From NCBI GenBank assembly GCA_900551155.1, contig URVA01000100.1, positions 1 through 5,203 on the forward strand: a stretch of 5,203 bases of DNA, written 5' to 3'. This document shows positions 1 to 4,489 of the stretch, piece by piece; positions within the stretch are counted from its first letter, which is position 1, and each line of letters starts with the position of its first letter. This stretch comes from an uncultured Eggerthella sp. GTDB lineage: Bacteria; Actinomycetota; Coriobacteriia; Coriobacteriales; Eggerthellaceae. A model generated the notes under the pieces. That model was not told the origin of the DNA. It searched no databases and saw nothing but the letters and a program-made list of their open reading frames with translations. Position numbers and translations under genes: made by a program.

Positions 1-297
1 AGGCATATAGACTCTGAACGACTTCGAGTAAAACCAGCTGGAGTCTTTCTGCAGTGGCTGAATTGTATTGATTTGGCATCATTGGTAAACGACGAAGGCG
101 AAATGGTCGAGGCGGTGGCGGGAGACTTCTCTTCTTCGCAAGATAATCCAATGTTTGCAGCGTATGATGCTATGCAGATATTTGCTTCTAAGAATAACAT
201 CATACTGACGGGGGATTTGTATGACGTAGTTTTAACGCTGTACGGCGGTAGTTTTAAGGAAGCCATATATACTGAAATCTCAAGAAGAATTGCATAG
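1..297 (+). CDS. 3' end of an unrecognised protein gene (partial)
   Basis: The frame is open from the first base of the window to a TAG stop at 295-297, giving the last 98 residues of a protein whose start lies outside. An internal TTG at 73 could serve as a start but has no Shine-Dalgarno sequence before it, so I read the gene as continuing from the left. I do not recognise the family. The first 20 residues (around SERLRVKPAGVFLQWL) resemble the wing and last helix of a winged-helix domain ('...R.RVTPAG...L'), a weak resemblance by eye only. The rest is a soluble, mostly helical-looking tail ending in EAIYTEISRRIA. There is no obvious membrane segment or metal motif. It lies 61 bases upstream of the ferredoxin-nitroreductase gene on the same strand and could share its transcript. 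Confidence 0.6.
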   Translation, partial: RHIDSERLRVKPAGVFLQWLNCIDLASLVNDEGEMVEAVAGDFSSSQDNPMFAAYDAMQIFASKNNIILTGDLYDVVLTLYGGSFKEAIYTEISRRIA

Positions 298-315
298 AAT
301 CGTTTATGAGGGAGA

Positions 316-334
316 ACTTCATAGTGCCTGAAGT
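316..334. repeat. Short inverted repeat before the ferredoxin-nitroreductase gene
   Basis: ACTTCA at 316-321 and TGAAGT at 329-334 form a perfect 6-bp inverted repeat around a 7-base loop, just upstream of the ribosome binding site of the next gene. There is no T-run after it, so it is not a convincing terminator. It could be a small operator or chance. Confidence 0.25.
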
Positions 335-343
335 GTCACGGAA

Positions 344-352
344 GGAAGGGAG
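344..352 (+). promoter_or_regulatory. Ribosome binding site of the ferredoxin-nitroreductase gene
   Basis: The purine-rich GGAAGGGAG lies 6 bases before the ATG at 359 and fixes that start. Translation from here places the first ferredoxin cysteine at residue 9, as expected for this family. Confidence 0.65.
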
Positions 353-358
353 TTCGCA

Positions 359-1150
359 ATGATTTGTATCGATAAGGATCGCTGTACAGGATGCGGATCT
401 TGTGTTGCTGATTGCATCTCTGGCGTACTGTCAATTTCTGAAGGGAAAGCGCAGGTAGCGGGCGAATGTTTGCGGTGCGGACATTGTGTTGCGATATGTC
501 CCCAAGCAGCCCCTTCGATTTCGATATATAGCGATACTCCTGTTGACTATGATGCAAAAACTTTCGATATTCCTACGCAAAACATGCTCAACACCATCAA
601 ATTCCGCCGAAGTGTTCGCCAATTTAAAAAGGAACCTCTATCGTATGACGATTTGCATACCTTAATAGATGCAGCGGCGCATACTCCTACAGCAAAAAAT
701 GCTCAGGCATGTCGCTTTGTATTTATCCAGGATAGTCTTGAAGAATTTAAACAGACAGTATGGCGCAACATTCAAATTGCTTTTGATGAAGGAAAAGAGC
801 TTCCGATTCCGCGTTCTTCGATTGAGAATTTCTTGAAGCTACGACACACAGAACAACCGCAAGACTATCTATTCCGTAACGCTCCAGCGGTGCTATGCGT
901 GCAAGCGCCTGATCCTGTTGATGCTGGTTTAGCGGCATCTGCTATTGAGATGGTTGGAACAACGCTAGGCATTGGTGTTTTGTATAACGGATACTTACGA
1001 CGCACTATCGTTGCAATGCCTGATATTCAGGCGTATTTGGATATGGATTTAGAAGAAAAACCCTTAGTGGCATGCATGCTTATTGGTTATTCCGACGTTG
1101 AATACAAACGCACAGCACCAAGGCGTAATCCCAGTGTGGTGCTGCGGTAA
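359..1150 (+). CDS. Ferredoxin-nitroreductase fusion protein (4Fe-4S, FMN)
   Basis: This 263-residue protein joins two redox domains. Residues 1-57 form a bacterial two-cluster ferredoxin: C9-x2-C12-x2-C15-x3-C19 and C37-x2-C40-x2-C43-x3-C47-P, both motifs complete, so two [4Fe-4S] clusters are expected. Residues from about 77 to 250 are a nitroreductase-family FMN domain. It opens with FRRSVRQF (82-89), the basic phosphate-binding stretch usual at the FMN site, followed by a helix and HTPTAKNAQACRF, the typical flavin-contacting segment. Such fusions are common in strict anaerobes and are presumed to pass electrons from the clusters to FMN; their natural substrates are mostly unknown. There is no signal peptide or membrane segment, so it is probably cytoplasmic. 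It sits 119 bases upstream of the AmmeMemoRadiSam genes on the same strand and may supply reducing power to them, which is inference. The family call is firm; the substrate is not assignable. Confidence 0.93.
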   Translation: MICIDKDRCTGCGSCVADCISGVLSISEGKAQVAGECLRCGHCVAICPQAAPSISIYSDTPVDYDAKTFDIPTQNMLNTIKFRRSVRQFKKEPLSYDDLHTLIDAAAHTPTAKNAQACRFVFIQDSLEEFKQTVWRNIQIAFDEGKELPIPRSSIENFLKLRHTEQPQDYLFRNAPAVLCVQAPDPVDAGLAASAIEMVGTTLGIGVLYNGYLRRTIVAMPDIQAYLDMDLEEKPLVACMLIGYSDVEYKRTAPRRNPSVVLR

Positions 1151-1269
1151 TTGCTTATTCGGAATTGCTGATGTTGTACTAGCTAGGTTCTGCTAATAAA
1201 GTTGCACGGGGTAAAGGCGTACTACGAAGCTGCGTTAGTGAATTTGCTCTCAAGTTAAGGAGGCAAATA
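1151..1269 (+). promoter_or_regulatory. Intergenic leader before the LigB-AMMECR1 gene, weak promoter candidate
   Basis: This 119-base gap is long enough for a separate promoter. The best pair I can find by eye is TTGTAC (1174-1179) and TAAAGT (1197-1202) with 17 bases between, both poor matches to the vegetative consensus. TGC-TAATAA (1191-1199) could be an extended -10. I see no clear hairpin terminator after the nitroreductase gene, so read-through from upstream is equally possible. No riboswitch was recognised. Confidence 0.25.
1257..1263 (+). promoter_or_regulatory. Consensus ribosome binding site of the LigB-AMMECR1 gene
   Basis: AAGGAGG, a perfect Shine-Dalgarno sequence, lies 6 bases before the ATG at 1270. 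It fixes the start and suggests strong translation initiation. Confidence 0.85.
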
Positions 1270-2754
1270 ATGAGCATTCTTGCAGGTTATGTTGTCCCTC
1301 ATCCGCCGCTTATTATTCCTTCGGTTGGTCGTGGGGAAGAACGCGGAATTCAGAAAACAATTGATGCCTATAGGGAGATTGCTCGTCGTATTGCTGCCCT
1401 TCGACCAGAAACTATTGTAGTAAGTTCTCCTCACGCGCCATTGTATCGAGATGGGTTTCATGTAACAACAGATACGGTACTGAATGGAAGCATGGAAGCC
1501 TTTCGCGCACCCGAGACTACTCTGAGTGCAAAGATTGACACCGCACTTGCTGATGAGATTATTCAAAACGCCCAGCAAAGCGGCATTGTGGTTGCGCCAA
1601 GCACCTGGCGCGATCATGATATGGATCATGCTACGTTTATTCCTCTTTACTTTATTGAACAGGCTTATAAAGAAGCGGGAATTTCGCCTGAATATAAGGT
1701 GGTTCGCGTTGGTCTTTCTATGCTTTCGCCTGAAGTACATCGTCAGTTCGGACATGCTATTGCAAGTGCGATTGATAGGACAGAGAGACGCTGCATATGG
1801 GTAGCAAGTGGTGATTTATCTCATAAATTAAAAGCGGATGGCCCGTATGGATATGCACCTGAAGGTCCAGAACTAGACAAGCAGCTTTGCGATTTGTTCA
1901 GATCGGGTGCTTTAGAAAAGTTATTTGAACTTGACGAGTACTTCTGTGAATGTGCTGCGGAATGTGGAGTTCGTTCTTTTCAGATAATGGCAGCCGCACT
2001 CGAGATGGAATATCCCCAAGGTGTTTCATCGGAGTTGCTAAGTTATGAGGGGCCGTTTGGAGTGGGGTATGCGGTAGCTGCTTTTGAACCTGCGATATCT
2101 GAAGATTGTGATGTCGCTGTTTGCAATAGTAAGGCAGTGCACAATAATACAAATGAACCTTTAAGCCATGATGATACTGTACGTTCTTCTGATAATGCGC
2201 TAGATCCTTACGTGGCGCTAGCGTGGGCAAGCGTGGAAACTTACATAAAAACTGGAAGAGCTCTCAAGTTGTCCGATTACCAAAATCAGGTAGAACAGTT
2301 ATTTGGAAGCGATAAGGAAATGTTTCCTGAAGAAATGCTCTCACAACAAGCAGGCGTATTTGTGTCAATCCATGAATGGGGTGAACTTCGTGGGTGCATA
2401 GGAACAATAGCCCCTACCACAAACTGTATTGCTGAAGAGATTATTCAAAATGGTATTTCAGCTTCTACGCGAGATCCACGTTTTCCCGCTATTGAGGAAT
2501 ATGAATTGGACCAGCTAGAAATTAGCGTTGATGTACTTTCAGAGGCTGAGCCTATTTCTTCACTTGAAGAGCTGGATGTTAAACGCTACGGCGTAATAGT
2601 AACGAAAGGTTTTAGGCGAGGATTACTGCTTCCTAATTTGGAAGGGGTGGATTCTGTAGAAGATCAGGTTGCTATTGCTAAACAAAAAGCAGGAATTCGC
2701 ATTGATGACTGGGATGTTGAACTAGAGCGTTTTGAAGTGATTCGTCATGAATAG
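1270..2754 (+). CDS. AmmeMemoRadiSam protein: LigB-like extradiol dioxygenase domain fused to AMMECR1 domain
   Basis: This is a 494-residue fusion. Residues 1-270 are a class III extradiol-dioxygenase-like (LigB) domain, the type known at the N-terminus of AMMECR1 proteins and related to Memo. By position, H11 (VVPHPPL), H55 (SSPHAP) and E231 (AAECGVRS) match the two-His-one-carboxylate iron ligands of LigB. H120 (MDHATFIPL) and H185 (SGDLSHKL) match conserved active-site histidines, so metal binding looks intact. A polar linker (about 272-310) leads to the AMMECR1 domain, which starts near DPYVALA (312) and carries the signature LRGCIG at 373-378 with C376, then STRDPRFPAI and the C-terminal beta-rich part. 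Both domains occur with a radical SAM enzyme in the AmmeMemoRadiSam system, whose reaction is unsettled. The gene overlaps the radical SAM gene by 8 bases, implying translational coupling. No signal peptide is visible, so it is probably cytoplasmic. The domain calls are firm; catalytic activity is inference. Confidence 0.95.
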   Translation: MSILAGYVVPHPPLIIPSVGRGEERGIQKTIDAYREIARRIAALRPETIVVSSPHAPLYRDGFHVTTDTVLNGSMEAFRAPETTLSAKIDTALADEIIQNAQQSGIVVAPSTWRDHDMDHATFIPLYFIEQAYKEAGISPEYKVVRVGLSMLSPEVHRQFGHAIASAIDRTERRCIWVASGDLSHKLKADGPYGYAPEGPELDKQLCDLFRSGALEKLFELDEYFCECAAECGVRSFQIMAAALEMEYPQGVSSELLSYEGPFGVGYAVAAFEPAISEDCDVAVCNSKAVHNNTNEPLSHDDTVRSSDNALDPYVALAWASVETYIKTGRALKLSDYQNQVEQLFGSDKEMFPEEMLSQQAGVFVSIHEWGELRGCIGTIAPTTNCIAEEIIQNGISASTRDPRFPAIEEYELDQLEISVDVLSEAEPISSLEELDVKRYGVIVTKGFRRGLLLPNLEGVDSVEDQVAIAKQKAGIRIDDWDVELERFEVIRHE

Positions 2755-3643
2755 TCAAAGAGGCAGCCAAACAGAACGTAGCGACTTCGCAGTTGCAAAT
2801 AGGTCTAGCTGTAAAGCTCAATGTTATATTTGCCCTCATGCGTGCACCCTGAATGAGGGACAAGTAGGTATTTGTCGTACTCGTCGGAATAAACACGGAG
2901 CGGTGGTTTCTGATTCTTATGGGCGAATCACGAGTTTGGCGCTTGACCCCATAGAAAAGAAACCCCTTGCTCGTTTTATGCCAGGAAGCATGATTTTGTC
3001 TGCAGGCTCTTTTGGGTGCAATTTGCGCTGTCCTTTCTGTCAAAACGCATCTATTGCGCATGCGGGAATTGATGATGTCTTGTGGCAAGAAATTACACCT
3101 GAACAGCTTGTTGAACAGGCAACTCGTTTGAAAGTGCGAGGTAATGTGGGTATTGCGTATACCTACAATGAACCCTTAGTAACTTTTGAGTTTGTTCGCG
3201 ATTGCGCGAAACTTGCTCATGATGCTGGTCTTGTGAACGTACTGGTAAGCAACGGTATGGCAAATGCGAAGATTATTACTGAACTTGCGCCGCTGTTAGA
3301 CGCGGTCAATATTGACCTTAAAGGGTTCACGCAAGATTTTTACGATTTTGTTGGTGGGTCACTTGATACGGTAAAGCAAACCATAAAACTTTTAGTGGAG
3401 TATCCAACTTGTCACGTTGAAGTGACGACCCTTGTTATTCCTGGCAAAAATGACACCGATGAAGAAATTGGTGCACTATCAGGATGGTTGGCATCGCTTG
3501 ATTATGAAATTCCTTGTCATGTAAGCCGATTTTTCCCTTGCTATAAGATGAGCGATGCTAAGCCAACGCCTGTTCGTACCGTATATCACTTGGCTGAGGT
3601 AGCTCGTAAACACTTACGATATGTGTATACGGGAAATTGCTAA
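2747..3643 (+). CDS. amrS: AmmeMemoRadiSam system radical SAM enzyme
   Basis: This 298-residue protein carries the radical SAM cluster motif C91-NLR-C95-PF-C98 followed by QNASIAH. It sits inside the block typical of this family: SLALDPIEKKPLARFMPGS, then an SxGSFGCN stretch. YTYNEP (after a GIA) and VNIDLKGF further mark the pyruvate-formate-lyase-activase-like barrel. The N-terminus adds C22, C26, C29, C33 and C43 (C..CPHAC....G.C), a cysteine set usual in this family that may hold another metal site. It should bind a [4Fe-4S] cluster and S-adenosylmethionine and generate the 5'-deoxyadenosyl radical; the substrate is unknown. The ATG at 2747 lies inside the last codons of the preceding gene in the +1 frame, with only a weak GAAGTGA before it, so translation is probably coupled. 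The protein ends at YVYTGNC. Longer relatives continue into a cysteine-rich tail, so this is a short form. Its partner domains are encoded immediately upstream. Confidence 0.94.
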   Translation: MNSQRGSQTERSDFAVANRSSCKAQCYICPHACTLNEGQVGICRTRRNKHGAVVSDSYGRITSLALDPIEKKPLARFMPGSMILSAGSFGCNLRCPFCQNASIAHAGIDDVLWQEITPEQLVEQATRLKVRGNVGIAYTYNEPLVTFEFVRDCAKLAHDAGLVNVLVSNGMANAKIITELAPLLDAVNIDLKGFTQDFYDFVGGSLDTVKQTIKLLVEYPTCHVEVTTLVIPGKNDTDEEIGALSGWLASLDYEIPCHVSRFFPCYKMSDAKPTPVRTVYHLAEVARKHLRYVYTGNC

Positions 3644-3677
3644 ATTTAAAGAATTATCAAGTATAGATAATTGCTAA
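3635..3677. repeat. Direct repeat and AT-rich hairpin at the convergent gene ends
   Basis: AATTGCTAA occurs at 3635-3643 (including the radical SAM gene's TAA stop) and again at 3669-3677. Between them AATTATC (3652-3658) and GATAATT (3666-3672) form a 7-bp inverted repeat with a 7-base loop. The hairpin is AT-rich and lacks a clear T-run, so it is at best a weak bidirectional terminator between the convergent genes. The direct repeat may mark the edge of a deletion, or be chance. Confidence 0.3.
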
Positions 3678-4108
3678 GCCAATGCCTTTCGAAACAAGAA
3701 TTGATGCATTGTAGAGCAGGTTATACGTTGCAACAACATTTTGAAGGTTATCAGGGGGTATTCGGATTGTACTTCTTCAATAGCATCGGCAATTAAAGCG
3801 ACGGCTGGAGTTTCGCCACCACCAATACGGATTTCGCCTGTGATGGTATCACCCGAAACAAGAAAGTCTGCCTCAGTTCGTTTCATCAGATCTACGATTT
3901 CTTCTGCTCTTTTACGAAGGCGCATGCCAGCTTCCGTAAGTTCAATATGCCTACTCCCACGATTGAAAAGGGTGCAGCCAAGTTCACGCTCGAGATCTTT
4001 CATTTGGCGCGATAAGGCAGGTTGAGATACATGAAGTACTTTTGCGGCTCCTAATATGGTGCCCTCACGAGCAATCATCAGAAAATAACGAAGCGAACGA
4101 AATTCCAT
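3657..4108 (-). pseudogene. LysR-family regulator, internally deleted and frameshifted
   Basis: From the ATG at 4108 (good ribosome binding site) the first reading frame gives 144 residues, stopping at 3674; LysR regulators are usually about 300. Residues 1-60 are an intact LysR winged helix-turn-helix (FLMIAREGTILGAAKV, then SQPALSRQMKDLERELG), followed by the linker helix (60-85) and the start of the effector domain (GEIRIGGGETPAV...EYPLITFKM, to residue 124). After M124 the frame gives unrelated sequence (LLQRITCSTMHQF). In another minus-strand frame, 3737-3657 reads VVATYNLLYNAS, then ILVSKGIGLAI and a TGA. This matches the distal effector segment '(V)ATYNLIYNA..(M)VEEGIGYAL' of relatives such as those starting MEFR. 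About 100 codons between the two parts are therefore gone, the frame has shifted, and the last 60 or so residues are also absent. A truncated DNA-binding protein could still be made. It diverges from the small protein and MFS genes, its likely former targets. Confidence 0.8.
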
Positions 4109-4115
4109 GAGATGA

Positions 4116-4123
4116 CCCTTCTT
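4116..4123 (-). promoter_or_regulatory. Ribosome binding site of the LysR gene
   Basis: On the minus strand this reads AAGAAGGG and lies 7 bases before the ATG at 4108-4106. It supports that start, which also gives the usual LysR N-terminus MEFRSLRYFL. Confidence 0.65.
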
Positions 4124-4149
4124 TAGTTCTGTATTTAAAAGCGAGGCCT

Positions 4150-4179
4150 TGTTTGCTGTGATTATTGGTATAACAAACA
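4150..4179. promoter_or_regulatory. Inverted repeat TGTTTG-N18-CAAACA, possible LysR site
   Basis: TGTTTG (4150-4155) and CAAACA (4174-4179) are perfect 6-base inverted arms 18 bases apart. A second short repeat, TTAT-tggt-ATAA (4162-4173), lies between them. LysR regulators bind partial dyads of this sort in front of their own gene and the divergent target. The assignment is by position and symmetry only. Confidence 0.35.
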
Positions 4180-4180
4180 G

Positions 4181-4209
4181 TAATACTTAGTAATCCACTA
4201 TAAGTATTA
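4181..4209. promoter_or_regulatory. Perfect 9-bp palindrome TAATACTTA-N11-TAAGTATTA
   Basis: The two 9-base arms at 4181-4189 and 4201-4209 are exact inverted copies with an 11-base spacer, so their centres are about two helical turns apart, as expected for a dimeric DNA-binding protein. The right arm overlaps the best -10 candidates of the rightward genes. AGTAAT also repeats directly at 4179-4184 and 4189-4194, one helical turn apart. This is the strongest operator candidate in the window; the protein that binds it is unknown. Confidence 0.5.
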
Positions 4210-4246
4210 TACATATTCCTTGGTTCTTCATATACTTTATTCAGGT

Positions 4247-4253
4247 AAGAAGG
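4247..4253 (+). promoter_or_regulatory. Ribosome binding site that sets the small protein's start
   Basis: AAGAAGG lies 8 bases before the ATG at 4262 and only 2 before the in-frame ATG at 4256. A TTG at 4220 has nothing comparable. The start at 4262 is therefore preferred. Confidence 0.65.
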
Positions 4254-4261
4254 TGATGATC

Positions 4262-4471
4262 ATGGGGATTAAAAAAAACGATTTGAAGCGTTGTTTATTT
4301 GATACGTATTGCGATAAAGAAACCGTTAAGCGTGTGTGTTTTTGCTATACAGAGCAAAATACAAGAGAAGTGAAGAGTTTGTTGTATCAGGAGCGAAAGC
4401 TGATTCTAAGCGAGATTCACAGCAAACAGCATGATTTAGACCATATAGATCATCTTATTTTGGCAGCTTGA
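4262..4471 (+). CDS. Small cysteine-containing helical protein, function unknown
   Basis: The preferred start gives 69 residues; an upstream in-frame ATG at 4256 or TTG at 4220 would give 71 or 83. I do not recognise a named family. The protein is charged and looks all-helical. An N-terminal basic stretch (MGIKKNDLKR) is followed by four cysteines at 11, 17, 26 and 28 (the last two as CFC), then a long amphipathic helix from about 36 to 67 (VKSLLYQERKLILSEIHSKQ and on to HDLDHIDHLI). That helix resembles the C-terminal dimerising coiled coil of MerR-type regulators, but no DNA-binding domain precedes it. There is no signal peptide or membrane span. It lies 9-18 bases before the MFS gene, so it is almost certainly co-transcribed with it, and diverges from the LysR gene. 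A role as a small regulator or partner of the pump is speculation. Confidence 0.75.
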   Translation: MGIKKNDLKRCLFDTYCDKETVKRVCFCYTEQNTREVKSLLYQERKLILSEIHSKQHDLDHIDHLILAA

Positions 4472-4475
4472 CCAT

Positions 4476-4480
4476 AAGGA
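4476..4480 (+). promoter_or_regulatory. Ribosome binding site favouring a GTG start for the MFS gene
   Basis: AAGGA abuts the ATG at 4481, leaving no spacing, but is 9 bases before the in-frame GTG at 4490. The GTG is therefore the better-placed start. Confidence 0.5.
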
Positions 4481-4489
4481 ATGAAACTC

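Larger units (their letters stand above)
4109..4261. promoter_or_regulatory. Divergent intergenic region with promoters and operators
   Basis: These 153 bases separate the divergent LysR gene from the small protein/MFS pair and must hold both promoters. The region is AT-rich in its middle (4160-4220). For the rightward genes TATTAT (4205-4210) or TATACA (4208-4213) could be the -10, with no good -35, as expected for an activated promoter. For the leftward gene no box stands out. Two inverted repeats, listed separately, are the best operator candidates. Confidence 0.55.

Noticed and set aside
1255..1755. Minus-strand open frame of 166 codons
   Set aside because: It lies wholly opposite the LigB domain coding region, which has conserved motifs; the antisense product looks random.
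1526..1804. Plus-strand open frame of 92 codons inside the LigB domain
   Set aside because: It is an out-of-frame reading of the LigB gene without its own start signals.
2678..3088. Minus-strand open frame of 136 codons
   Set aside because: It is antisense to the end of the AMMECR1 domain and the radical SAM cluster motif, so it is a shadow.
3652..3672. Intrinsic terminator between the convergent genes
   Set aside because: The 7-bp stem is almost all A-T and there is no adequate T-run on either side; kept only as a weak hairpin within the repeat entry.
3741..4025. Plus-strand open frame of 94 codons inside the LysR gene
   Set aside because: It is antisense to the clear LysR helix-turn-helix coding frame, has a serine/arginine-rich low-information product and no ribosome binding site.
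3674..4108. A natural short (144-residue) LysR-like regulator
   Set aside because: The out-of-frame continuation into recognisable distal effector-domain sequence is better explained by deletion and frameshift than by a designed short protein, though the stub may still be expressed.
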